Assembly (NCBI GenBank): GCA_018894105.1
Contig: CM032128.1
Location: 35,242,799 to 35,306,798 of the forward strand
DNA length: 64,000 nt
Reading direction: 5' to 3'
DNA from: Jacaranda mimosifolia
Taxonomy: Eukaryota > Streptophyta > Magnoliopsida > Lamiales > Bignoniaceae
Below the pieces are notes generated by a model. It saw nothing but the letters and a program-made list of their open reading frames with translations, ran no database searches and was not told the origin of the DNA. A program made the translations under genes and the position numbers. This document shows positions 1 through 10,391 of the stretch, piece by piece; within the stretch, counting starts at the first letter, position 1; the number at the start of each line of letters is the position of its first letter.

Positions 1-191
1 AGATGGAACCCACGGTCGCATTTATCGCAAAGAAGAAGCTCCCCCGGGTGCTCACCCAACCCACATTTCTCACAGCACACGTCGCTGTAGTCTTCCTCCT
101 CTTCTTCTTGCTTTGATTTGGATCTTTTTCTGGATTCGGGCCTGCGCGGAATTGGCTTTGGAGCTTGGGTCCTTTTTCTAAGGGACGCCAT
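1..191 (-). CDS. ATXR5/ATXR6-like histone H3K27 monomethyltransferase, N-terminal part (cut by window edge)
   Basis: The start codon is at 191-189 and the frame stays open to the window edge, giving about 63 residues. The N-terminus is basic (MASLRKRTQAP), followed by an acidic run and the start of a PHD finger with paired cysteines (CEKCG, then LLLCDKCDRGFH). An acidic run followed directly by this PHD finger is typical of plant ATXR5 and ATXR6. Those proteins read the unmodified H3 tail with the PHD finger and monomethylate H3 lysine 27 with a C-terminal SET domain. The SET domain and PCNA-binding motif lie outside the window, so the activity is inferred from family only. ATXR5 and ATXR6 cannot be told apart here; the wording of the PHD finger looks slightly closer to ATXR5. 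Other PHD proteins are possible but fit less well. Confidence 0.75.
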   Translation of the reverse strand, partial: MASLRKRTQAPKPIPRRPESRKRSKSKQEEEEEDYSDVCCEKCGLGEHPGELLLCDKCDRGFH

Positions 192-494
192 TTTTGGTGG
201 GATGAATCTAACAGTGCGTTTATGTAAGAGAAAAGGGGATTGATGTCCAACCCTGTTTTATACTTCAATATTGGTGGTCTAATTCTATCTGTCTGAACCA
301 AAAACCAAGGCAATCATAATTTCTTTTCCTTTTTTTAGTTGTGTTATATGGATTCCTTGCCCAAAAAAATTAAATTGGAGTCTTATTTAAGACAGAAAAA
401 CAAGAAAGTTTTCTATCTAGACAAGAAAGAGTTGTGCATCTAAATCTCTGATTGGTGCTAGCTGTTAATGTTTAAATTTGACTTTATTGGGTTG

Positions 495-1032
495 TAGGGT
501 TGTTAACGAATCAAATTTTTATCAAACAATTTGATATTCGAAATCGAATAGCAGATTCGAATTCGAAATTTAACGTATTCGAATTTGAAATTTAATGAAT
601 TCGAATTCTAGTCTAGTATAATATTCGATATATAATTGAATCCAATAATATTCGAGTTCGATATTCGAATATATTTTATTATATATTATTATATTTTAAT
701 ACTTTTATTTCTCAAAACTTAAATTTTTGATAATTTATAATCTTTAATAAAGCCATTGAATATTATGTCAATTATTATAAGTATTTGATATTTGCTTTTT
801 GTATAAATCAAGTATTTTCATTTTGTGACCATAATAAAAAGTGAAAAATCAATAAATAATTTAAAATTCAAGTAAAAAATTGAATTAATCGAATATGAAT
901 ATATCGAATAGTTACTCGAATAGAATTTGAGCCTAATTTAGGATTCGAATCGAATACGAATACGATTAAAATAAATCGAATCGAATCCGAATCCTTAGAT
1001 ATTCAGTTCGATTCGATTCGTTAACCGCCCTA
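495..1032. mobile_element. hAT-like non-autonomous DNA element with TCGAAT-rich subterminal repeats
   Basis: The ends are inverted copies: left tagggttgttaacgaatc, and right, read in reverse, tagggcggttaacgaatc. Flanking 8-mers ttgggttg (487-494) and ctgcgttg (1033-1040) agree at 6 of 8 positions, as for a diverged 8-bp target duplication of a hAT element. Both arms are packed with short ATTCGAAT/TTCGAA motifs; the middle is AT-rich. No coding frame is present. Two further elements in this window (44823-45139 and 58576-59237) have the same type of ends. Confidence 0.6.
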
Positions 1033-1606
1033 CTGCGTTGGTTGATTATTACTAAATTGCTAAGTTTGTATGTTAGAAAACTTTTGTTGTAGCCATAAAT
1101 GTGGACAGCCTTGCACCTCACACACTTCCATTGGACTATAACTCTAGTATTTACTGTTTCACACATTTCACCTAGTAATAAAGAGTAAATAATCCTATTT
1201 TCATAAAATTTTGTGAGTCTACTATAAAAACTATAGACATCATTGGTAAGAAGATGTGTAATTGGTTACACCATTTCTTTCTTTTGATTTTTATGTATGT
1301 TAAAGAAAAATTACACAAGAAATCTTTTAAAGAAACTCTTCACCCCAATATTTTGTTTTCAATAATTGCTTGTTCCCCTATTTATACCTTTTACATTCTC
1401 AAATAGTCGATAAAAATTTTAAAAATTCAATGATTAAAAGAGGTCCTTTGAAATTCTTCAATTATAATTTCTTTATTTTTCTACAAACTCCTAAATATCT
1501 CTACTATAATATATGCATTTTTGCAAATTACATAAATAAACATAAAATATTTATTGTCATATCCAAACAAAATCACATTTTTTCTCTATCGAGCACGCCT
1601 TTTCTT

Positions 1607-1721
1607 TCCTTTTTATTTATTTATATACATACACATCATGAGTTTGTTCGGGCTCGAACTCCTGACCTCTCACACTATGTAGGAGACTTATGCCGTTGAA
1701 CCACAGGCCACTCAGCAGCAT
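1607..1721 (-). mobile_element. tRNA-like SINE copy
   Basis: Read on the minus strand it begins gagtggcctgtggttcaacg, passes through a ctcctacat..gtgagag hairpin, then a B-box-like gagttcgagcc. It ends in a tgtgtatgtatataaataaa tail. Six other copies with the same order of motifs occur in the window (3903, 6415, 24463, 32324, 44755 and 59609). The A-box/B-box layout suggests a tRNA-derived, Pol III-transcribed SINE. Flanking duplications look diverged. Confidence 0.6.
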
Positions 1722-1866
1722 CGACCTTTCTTGTGTACAAATCTTTTAATTTACAAATTTCCAAAACAAAATCTTGTGTACAAAATCAAATCATAAATAA
1801 AAAATAATAATAATTTTCTTTAAAATATGCTAATATTACTACTACATTAAAAATTTAAAACACCAA

Positions 1867-2667
1867 TCAATATCTAAATGCCCACTTTACGGCCCTAATG
1901 AAACACTTCACCGCCGTAATCACTCCAACCGCCACCGTCAAATAATACAACGACCACCCCATAACATCGGCCACCCCGACATTCATCCCCAGCTCCACTC
2001 TGACCCACGGCAGCACCACCAGCGCCTCCGCCTCATCCCTCAACCTCCGCCACCACAGATTACCAAAAGCAACCGCCAACGCCACCATCTCCACCCAGCT
2101 AAAATCCTCTATCGGAAACCCGAAAACCGCCTCATCCACCACCGGCTTCACCACATTCCTCCGCCAGAAAGCCATCGTCTCATGCAAACCCAAAGCGAAG
2201 ATCACTCGCCGCGGCAAAACTAAAGTCCCCACCGTATAGCTATTTATTTCCGCGTCGACGGTCGCCGTAATCCCCAAATGCAGACAAATTTGCATAAGCA
2301 AAAGAAGAACCAATGCTGCGTGTAAACGACGCAGCGCGTTGATAAGGAACGCCGATTTATTACCAGTTAAGCCATGAGTAAGAGCCGCAAAGGTAACGAG
2401 AGAGACAAGCAGACTGAGGATTAATGTTGCCTTGCTGTACAAGAAAAGAGAGTTCAAAAAGGGATTGATTGTGCGGGGCTGGACTGTTTTATCCTCCGCG
2501 ACTGATAAGAAGTAGCGGGCGGTGGAGAGACGCGCGAGGAGGAGAAAAGAAAGGGGGAGGAGAAGGCTGAGGAAGGTGGTGGCGAGGATTCTGCAACTCT
2601 CTTTCACGGCGGCCCGGCCGCCACCCCTTGGTTTCTGCGTGCATATAATTTCTTGATTCGAACCCAT
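1867..2667 (-). CDS. Uncharacterised multi-pass membrane protein
   Basis: Intron-less gene of 266 residues if started at the ATG at 2667 (MGSNQEIICTQKPRGGGRAA). An in-frame ATG at 2757 would add 30 residues (total 296) that look less like a natural N-terminus. After a short basic lead there are about five hydrophobic segments, including ILATTFLSLLLPLSFLLL, LILSLLVSLVTFAALTHG, LHAALVLLLLMQICLHLG, a weaker VEMVALAVAFGNLWW, and YYLTVAVGVITAVKC near the C-terminus. I do not recognise a named family. The layout resembles the small plant-specific membrane proteins annotated only as 'transmembrane protein'. The coding bases are markedly GC-richer than the flanks, which supports a real gene. Function unknown. 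Confidence 0.6.
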   Translation of the reverse strand: MGSNQEIICTQKPRGGGRAAVKESCRILATTFLSLLLPLSFLLLARLSTARYFLSVAEDKTVQPRTINPFLNSLFLYSKATLILSLLVSLVTFAALTHGLTGNKSAFLINALRRLHAALVLLLLMQICLHLGITATVDAEINSYTVGTLVLPRRVIFALGLHETMAFWRRNVVKPVVDEAVFGFPIEDFSWVEMVALAVAFGNLWWRRLRDEAEALVVLPWVRVELGMNVGVADVMGWSLYYLTVAVGVITAVKCFIRAVKWAFRY

Positions 2668-3058
2668 CTGAGAGTAGATCAGAACTTGCACTGCAACTGG
2701 CCAGATTCTGAGATCAAACGTCGTTTTAAGGAATTTGATTATCAGATCAGAATTCAAGAAAATGGGATGAAAAATGGGCGAACAATTTCACGCGTTGACG
2801 TTTTCACGAGATTTGAGGAACAAAAGCTTCTTCTTTATGGCGGGTTAACCCATAATCTGATTAAATTAACGTAATTTGATATTCGTAGTTGTCATAATTC
2901 GCATAATCCGCACTTTATTACTACAATTAAATAACAGTATTTTCTGGGATTTTACTCTGCAAATTGTGCAGATTAATGTTATAAACATTGGATATCGAAA
3001 CCCTCGTGAGCTGTTAGGAATTAAACAAATGGATTCGGCGAGAGAGAAGGGATCTGCA

Positions 3059-3077
3059 GCCGGCCGGCCGGCCGGCC
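3059..3077. repeat. (GGCC)n palindromic short repeat
   Basis: Overlapping GGCC/GCCGGC units in an otherwise AT-rich spacer upstream of the membrane-protein gene. The run is self-complementary and rich in CpG. Around it (2668-3902) I see no gene and no recognisable element. Confidence 0.7.
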
Positions 3078-3902
3078 AGAGCTTTATACTCTTTTGAAAA
3101 AAATAATAATAAATAAATATAGCTAGGGATGACATTTCACATGTTTATTACAATTAATATTGCATAATCCAATGGAGCTCCTTTATGTAAATGACCTTTG
3201 AGAATGTGTGGAGTCAATTATGACATAATTAGGTCCAGTGGCTTGTAGGACAAGGGCATCCTTTTCTCTATTATATGGAAGATTTTGTGTTTGATTTGAA
3301 ATGAGCGTATTGTGTACCTTATGTGTATTGTGAGTAATTTATAGTTTGATTTATTTGATTTGAGAATAGAAAATTATTGATTTATTGAATTAAAAATAGA
3401 AAAATATTAATTTGTTGAAAGAATACAAAATTTGTCATTTGTAATGTTCTCTCTCTCAAAAAAGAGAAAAAAAAATGACATAATTAGATTGGAAGTGAAA
3501 TAGGTGAAATGTTTTGTATATTTTTCTCATTAATATTATAAAAATTAATAATTAAAAAAATCAATGTCGAGTCATTTATTTAATCGAGAGTCTTTAGAAT
3601 TAAAATAAGATATTAAGAAATATTAATCTTTTTTGGAATATTTATAAGAAAAAAATGAGTCGAACTTTAATGTTATATCATGGTATTCGTAATATTAATT
3701 AGTTGAGTGGGGGAAAATAATCGTCCCTAAAGTTTCAACTGGTTATCAAAATCATTATTGAGATGTTTATTTGGCATCAATGAAAAATTGGTAAGAGATA
3801 TAATATTAATAAAGTTATAAACCTTTGAGGATAATTTTGGTAATTAATTTGAAATTTCATGGGTGATAGAAATTTTCAATAATCAACTATATTTCGTCAA
3901 GA

Positions 3903-4014
3903 GCCGAGTGGCTTATGATCCAATGACATAAGTCTCCCACATAATATAGAAGGTCAGAAGTTCAAATCCAAACGAGCTCCTGATGTGCGTGTGTGTAAAT
4001 AAAATATATATATA
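3903..4014 (+). mobile_element. tRNA-like SINE copy with 15-bp target duplication
   Basis: The body carries gagtggcttatgatccaatg, ctcccacataat and B-box-like aagttcaaatcc, and ends in a TA-rich tail. The 15-mers tatatttcgtcaaga (3888-3902) and tatatttcatcaaga (4015-4029) flank it and differ at one base, which fixes the borders. Same family as the copy at 6415. Confidence 0.75.
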
Positions 4015-4636
4015 TATATTTCATCAAGATTCTTTTTTGAAGCATCGCACTCTATTGTTTACAAATTAGTGATTAATTGAGACTATGTTATATTGGGTGT
4101 ATGAAATATAGACTATCTTAGTTAATAAGAAAATCCCTAAATAATTATGAGATATGAATATTCAAATCTATTAGCTCTATACCTGGATTTTGGGTTTAGG
4201 ATTTTGGTGAAAAATGATATAAATGAGAAGTAAGAACTTATACTATTTTTCTTTCAAAAGAAATAAACATCAATACCTTTTCTTTTAATTGAGTATTATA
4301 AAAATCAAATTATTTGATTTTTATACTCATAGTGTCTCTCATAATTACTCATCTAATTTTTTTCTTGACTTTTAAAATTAAATTAAAAAATATTTTTCTT
4401 AACATTTTCTTCAAAATCGTCAAAGATCTAACCACGGCTTAATTAGATCTCTATCACACCCTTTTTTATATATTTTATATTTAATGTTTGAGCTTACATA
4501 GTAATCTTAAATTAGTGTCTAAAGTACAACCAATGTGTGCTCTGGCCATGAAATGGGATATCATATCATCCTAGGCAACCTCCAACGATAAACAAAGATA
4601 GAAAATCATAGTCAATTGTACTGTAAATCAAACTTA

Positions 4637-4981
4637 TAGCTCGTTTGTTTGCTTTGATATTGTATGATAAATATACAATTTAACTCAATTTTAATATTTG
4701 ATTCATTTTTAAAAGCCTTTGATACAGTTATAGCTCAACATGCATTTAAGTCCAAACTTGGCTTGTGTATCAAGACCTCAGGGAGTGATATGTTTTTCAA
4801 TTTAAGTTGAAAGCAAATCGTAATTTATCAAATGGAATAATAATGCCAAGCAAATGATTTAAGTTAGATATCAAGTTATTTAAAATATATAAACAAAAAT
4901 TAAATAGAATACACAATAATCCACTATTTATCCTAATCATACATATCCTACATAATCCAAATACACCAAACAAACGAGCTC
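4637..4981. mobile_element. PIF/Harbinger-type MITE with TTA target duplication
   Basis: The terminal inverted repeats are tagctcgtttgtttg on the left and, reversed, gagctcgtttgtttg on the right. TTA flanks both sides (4634-4636, 4982-4984). It is AT-rich with no coding frame. A related element with the same ends begins only 30 bp further on. The TTA duplication is the usual mark of Tourist-like elements. Confidence 0.65.
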
Positions 4982-5010
4982 TTAATAAATAAATTGTGAA
5001 CCAATATTTA

Positions 5011-5447
5011 GGGCTCGTTTGCTTGGCTTGATTAGGTGTGATACATACCAAATCAAGTCTCTTTTAGTGTTTGTTTCAATTGGTAAAAGCCCTTGATAAA
5101 TTCTAGATCCAATATTATTTGTTGTTACTTTTGAAAAATGGATCGGGGGGGGGGGGGGGGACTTGATTAGGTGTGATAAGAATTACAAAGATCTAATAGT
5201 GTTTAGTTTTGATCTTATTTCCAATTAAACCATATTCCTAAGAATGGAAAAAAATGAGGAAATTGTGAAAATTTTATTAAAAAGTATAAATGATATAATA
5301 GTAAATTTATATATTATATTTTAATTTATTTATATATTAATCATACTAATCAAACATAAAATTAAAATATTATATTCTAATGAGTTTAAAATGTATCAAC
5401 TTGCTTATATATCACTTCTAATCATATCATTCAAAGCAAACGAGCTC
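5011..5447. mobile_element. Second PIF/Harbinger-type MITE, with internal G16 run
   Basis: The ends are gggctcgtttgcttgg and, reversed, gagctcgtttgctttg, with TTA at 5008-5010 and 5448-5450. A run of 16 G lies at 5145-5160. The phrase cttgattaggtgtgat occurs near the left end and again straight after the G run, so an internal rearrangement seems likely. Confidence 0.6.
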
Positions 5448-6414
5448 TTAATGTATTTCATTTTTTATTTTTATTTTTTGAAGGGGTTGGGTTTTAGTGG
5501 CCCATTTTATAAAACGGGCTAAACTAAATCAACCACGGTCCAAAAGCCCAGTACGGGAATGGCCTACCCAGTAAGTGTGGGCCCAGAAGTATTTATATCA
5601 GGTTCAAAACGATTAATTGAATCCAGCCCTAAATGGAAGCAAACAAAACCAATAGAAAATTCGCTAAACCTCATGCATTTTGTTGTTTTGTTTTTTCTTT
5701 TTAAATTTTTGTTTTCTTATGAATATTTACGCACAAAAAAAATTTGTTAGAATTCGAACGTATAATCTCATACAAATAAATATAAGAACAGTGTAAAAAA
5801 AAAATATATATATATATATAAGAACAATATTACTGAATTAATTAATTCTTTAATCGTTAAACTTCATTTTAATAATTTAAAAATATTAATATAAACTCGC
5901 ACCGTATCGAAAGGGGTAAGTTAAACTCAATTATTTATAAGTGTTACTTTCGTAGTTTAGACTTTACACCGTATCGAAGGTGCCAAGACTTCTTACCTAG
6001 ATGTTGATAAAATCTTCTCATTATTATTTCTTTTATTTCTCCATTTCAGCTTATTTTTTTCTCTCTTCAGCAATCTCTTTTTGAATTTTTTTTATGTGTA
6101 TTCTCAATTAATTATACAACGAGTATATTTACATCAATTATAATGAGAAATTTATCTTAGCTAACATGAAAAAGATAATAGTGTCTCATAATTTAAAAAA
6201 TATTCTTATAAAACAAGATCTCTTTCTTTACTAGGTTTGTACTCGATCGATCAAATCTAGACCTTGATCCACATATTGACCATTAATTTTAAAAGTATCT
6301 AACGACATGTGGTTGTTAAGTTGGCACCATATAGTACTAACTACTTGAGCCTACTACAAGTAATACTACTTCCAAACAGGTAAATATATGCTATCAAACC
6401 TTAACTTCATCTTT
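5448..6414. other. AT-rich spacer without a recognised gene
   Basis: Contains a TA microsatellite near 5805-5820 and several short open frames without codon bias or family similarity. No element borders seen. Confidence 0.5.
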
Positions 6415-6530
6415 GTCGAGTGGCCTGTGGTCCAGTGGTATAAATTTTCCACATAATATGGGAGGTCAAGAGTTCGAGCCTGAATAAACTTTTAATGTCC
6501 GTATGTATAAAAAAAAATAAAAATAAAAAA
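6415..6530 (+). mobile_element. tRNA-like SINE copy with 9-bp target duplication
   Basis: It begins gtcgagtggcctgtggtcca, has ccacataatatgggaggtca and B-box-like gagttcgagcc, and ends in an A-rich tail. The 9-mer ttcatcttt occurs at 6406-6414 and 6531-6539, directly at both borders. Confidence 0.8.
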
Positions 6531-7305
6531 TTCATCTTTATAACTGAACTCTTCACTATCTCTTACAATCATACTCTACGTTAAGTAACAAGTGTCAACT
6601 TTAGTTGACGGCTACCTCAGTAAATTTGATGCAAATTCATGAATAAGTTCGTAAACCTAATTAACTGGGTGAAATCAGAAATGAAGTCCTCGAAATTTGA
6701 AAGTTGATCAAAAATTAATAATTAAAAATTCGAAAACGACCCCGCATCAAGTGACGTAACAAATATAATTACTTTTATTCAATCAAATCCTTTTGTCTTT
6801 CTACTTTCCATGGAAGAAAAACATGAAAAAAGGAACTAGGAGGCTATATTCCAAACAAAATATCCCACATAAGCATTTGCTTGTCTTTTTCTCCACATCC
6901 AATTGGGGTTGGAATATCCATGTATTTTTGTGTTGTGATCCATCCATGGTTTTGTCCGTGATTCTCTGCGTTGTGCTGCATGCTTGTTAACCCGGATAGC
7001 ACTACCTTGTGCTACACATTCATCAATTTATTATTCGATTAAACTAAGAATATATTTCTTTTTTATTTAAAAAAAATATTTTTTGTATTTTCAATGGCTT
7101 GAAAATTAATTAAAGTAGATGGAAGGAACCAATCAGGACATGCATGGAACTGAGGGGAATCTCCAATGCATGAATAGTGCTGCTAAGATCTGACATTTAT
7201 TTTTATAATATTGGAGGCAATGTGGGTTAGCCTAATCCAATTAATTTTGGATTATGTGTGAATTACAAGGTAAGTGGGATATACTGACATTGGTTTTATT
7301 GAATC

Positions 7306-7778
7306 TGTTAGATTTATTATTCGTATCATTTATTGACTGGAAGACTAATTATCCAGCCCATGGCGTTTATAGATTGCAGCCACTTTAAGTTGATTATAGC
7401 CTTATACGATACTTTTTGCTGTCAAGTATGTAAGAAAATAAAGTTGCGTCTTTGCTAACAGCTATAGTTTTTGGTTTAATGGTAAGCACTTGATCCTAAC
7501 AATTGGTATCAACGCGAGGTCATGAGTTCAAGTTCCCAAGTTGTTGCTCGGGTGGGGTAGGGTAGGGTGGGGTGAGGGGATTATTGGATTTATTATCCTC
7601 ATCATTCTTTAACTCGGGAACTAGCCACCCAACACATAGCTTTTATAGGGCGCAGTCATCTCAAACCGACCGTAGCTTTAAATGGTGTTTTGCGTTGTCA
7701 AATATATAAGTTAAATAAAGTTGTGCTTCTACTAACAACTATAGCTTTTAACCTAATGGTAAGTGTTTGATCCTAACA
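7306..7778 (+). mobile_element. TRIM: miniature LTR retrotransposon without coding region
   Basis: Two direct repeats of about 196 bp (7306-7501 and 7582-7778) bracket an internal part of only 80 bp. Both repeats end in gatcctaaca; the first starts tgttagattta and the second is slightly changed (tattggattta). Right after the first repeat comes ttggtatcaacgc, which resembles a primer binding site for initiator tRNA-Met. Just before the second is a purine tract (7549-7580, runs of ggtggggt). Perfect 5-bp duplications gaatc lie at 7301-7305 and 7779-7783. The repeats look about three-quarters identical by eye, so the insertion is old. TRIM elements need proteins of larger relatives to move. Confidence 0.85.
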
Positions 7779-7783
7779 GAATC

Positions 7784-8331
7784 ATGGACTTAAAATTGAA
7801 GTAGTTTAAATAAAATTAAAAAATTAAATTAATCTTATATTTTTCTTCCGCTTTTATAAAATTGTAATGCGTTTCTTCACGTAGATCAAATTAAATGATA
7901 TAATTATGAAACTGCACTTAAAATGTGTGTAATGTTACTATTATTTTCCAAATTAAATGATTTAGTTAAGAAATATATATTTTAATATTAAATTTATTCG
8001 AACTAAATTCGTATCTATTTAAACGTATACACTCGATACGTTTAAGACAACCCATTTACTTGATCTTCACCTAAACTGTTCGTTATTTTTAATATTTTTG
8101 GTTTTCTATCACATAAAAGTGGTACAAATTAAAAATCTCCTCCCTTTCCAAATTATTTTTTTTGTTATAATGGGAAGAATAATATATATATATATATAAA
8201 AGAAAAAGAAAAAAGAAAAAGAAGTATGTGTATCTAGTGTGGAAAGTTAGCCCAAAGTCCCTACTTGTTTGGAACTACTAAGTGTATCTCCATCCCAAGA
8301 TTGCAGTACAAAAGAAATGAGTGATCAGAAA

Positions 8332-8362
<31 letters not shown>

Positions 8363-8863
8363 TAAAATCTAAATATGTCACTCATTTGTTTGCAAATGGG
8401 GCCACTATTGGAGCCCCACCCACCAAATCCACTAGCACATTATGGGTAGCCAATTTGGACAAGAATTTTAAAAAATTTGGCATTTTGCTTCTTCATGGAG
8501 AATATAATAATATCTTTGAATCTACACTGTATGTATTGTATGCAAATATATGTATATGAACACTTGGTTGAATTACTGTCATTGGGGATGGTGAGTGGCA
8601 TGAAAAAGCATTGTTGTGTGTGTTTGTTGTGTGTGGGGATCTTTATATTTATTGAGTGAAAAGAAAAGAGAGAAAGCAACTTGTGGGGTTTGTCATCACT
8701 CCTCACTTTCTACTTCTCTATCTTTTCTCTCTCATAATCAATTCAAAGCCTGATTTTTGATCCATCTCTTCCTCTCTTTATTGCTTCTGCTGCTCCTTAT
8801 TCTCAAGAAAATATCTGTTTCTGTGATCAAGCTTTTAGCTTTCATGTAGAGTGAGAAGAAATC
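7784..8863. other. Upstream region and probable 5' leader of the WRKY gene
   Basis: Holds a TA run near 8191, an A-rich block, and an (AC)n microsatellite around 8335-8360. CT-rich leader-like sequence runs from about 8700 to the start codon at 8864. No other gene seen. Confidence 0.5.
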
Positions 8864-10133
8864 ATGCAGGAAATTGATGAGTCTACCTTGGAGTCTAACC
8901 TTTCAAGAACAGAAAATCATGCATCCAAGAAAAGGTAAGCAGTAAGATCATTCTTTTTGAGTTATAGGGTCAGTTATATAAGATTGTTCTTCTTTTTTGG
9001 TTGAGAAAAAAGGGAAATTTCCAGGATTTGAGGTGGGCTTAGTTTTGCAGGAAGATGGGTGAGAGGGTTGTGGTGGCTGTGAAAATTGAAGGAAATGATA
9101 AAAGGCAGCAGAGAAGTGAAGGGCCTCCTTCTGATTGTTGGTCTTGGAGAAAATATGGCCAAAAACCCATCAAAGGATCTCCTTATCCAAGGTTTTGTTT
9201 TCATTCACACTCCTCTCTACCTATGTTTCTCTTCTTCCTCCAAGTGAACTTTCTTTTGAACTAACCCCCACCCCCCACCCCCCCCCACACCCCCCACACC
9301 CCCCAACAATCCTCCCTTTGCCATGTACTTCTTTTTGCCTTGAAGTACAACTAACTTTCTTGATTGTTGGCTCTCCAAGAACATCTTTTTACACCTTTAA
9401 TGACAATCAATTTCTCCTTTTTCTACATTGTAGAGAATTTCTACCAAAATGAAGCTTTTCCCCTCTTTTCTTCACTTTGGCTTTCACTTTAACCCCAACC
9501 CACCAAGACAAAAAAGCATGCAGAAAAAGAAAAGGTGATACCGTATATTGCAGACTAAAATGGAGTTGTTCATTTGCATGCAGGGGCTACTACAGATGCA
9601 GCACATCAAAGGGTTGCTCAGCTAAAAAACAAGTGGAAAGATGCAAAACAGATGCATCAATGCTCATAATCACATACACATCCACCCACAATCATCCGGG
9701 CCCTGATCATTTCTCACTGCCCACCAACCAGAAACAAGAACAGAAGGAAATAAATTCAGTTCCTGAAATCACTGATGCGGAGCCCACAACCCCAGAACAT
9801 GAACAAGAAGCAGAACTGTTGCCTCAGGAAACCCCGGTAACCAATAATACTGAAGACCATTTCCACTACTCACAATCTCCATTTAATTCCACTCCAGACC
9901 ACGTCACTGTCAATCAAGAAGACAACAACACATTCCAAGAAAACCTGGAAACACCGTGTGTGGTTTATAATGAAGAATCCAAGCCGTTTTCTCATGATCC
10001 TAGAGATTTGCCGTTGAAATCAGAGGAAAATGACTTCTATGATGAGCTTGAGGAACTGCCCACTCCCTCATTTTTCACAGCCTTCATGAGAAGCAGTTTG
10101 TTCGATGAAAGAATTATTGTAAACCCCTCTTGA
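8864..10133 (+). CDS. WRKY transcription factor, group IIe (WRKY65/69-like)
   Basis: Three exons: 8864-8934, 9051-9191, 9584-10133; they join to 253 residues in one frame. The N-terminus is short with a basic KKRK patch at about 22-25. The WRKY domain holds WRKYGQK at residues 56-62, and the zinc ligands are C76, C82, H106 and H108, giving the C-x5-C-x23-H-x-H pattern of group II. The second intron splits the arginine codon after PYP (AG|G), the R-type intron position usual in this family. GPPSD before the domain and [18 protein letters not shown] inside it fit group IIe, nearest WRKY65/69. The C-terminal half is acidic and rich in Glu, Thr and Pro, as expected of an activation region. Such factors bind W-boxes (TTGAC) in the nucleus. 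Intron 2 holds a long C-rich tract. Confidence 0.9.
9264..9304 (-). repeat. C-rich tract in WRKY intron 2; G-quadruplex motif on the minus strand
   Basis: Runs of four to nine C separated by single A or ACA. On the minus strand this gives several G-runs of at least four with very short loops. In the sense transcript the tract is C-rich, so folding would concern the template DNA strand. Confidence 0.7.
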
Positions 10134-10361
10134 TTCCAGCATGCGTTTTAACTGCATGCGGTAGCTTTTGATGTCAAGAGAAGTGTGTAATTAGATCTTT
10201 AGTTTTGTTTGTTCATATGAAAAAACCCAGTAGCTACTGGTACTTGCCTCAATTTTCTGACCCGGACCCAAACCCCAACCCAGACCCTTGTCCTTTTGCT
10301 TTCTTTTCACTTGGTTCACGTGAAAAACAAACACCTAACTGGCTAACTCCGGTTTAGAAAA

Positions 10362-10391
10362 GGCTGGGGTGGGGGTGGGTGGGGTGGGGCG
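10362..10391 (+). repeat. G-rich tract, G-quadruplex motif, 230 bp past the WRKY stop
   Basis: G-runs of three to five separated by single T residues (ggctggggtgggggtgggtg and on). Lies in the probable 3' flank of the WRKY gene; a G-box core CACGTG occurs about 40 bp upstream. Confidence 0.65.
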
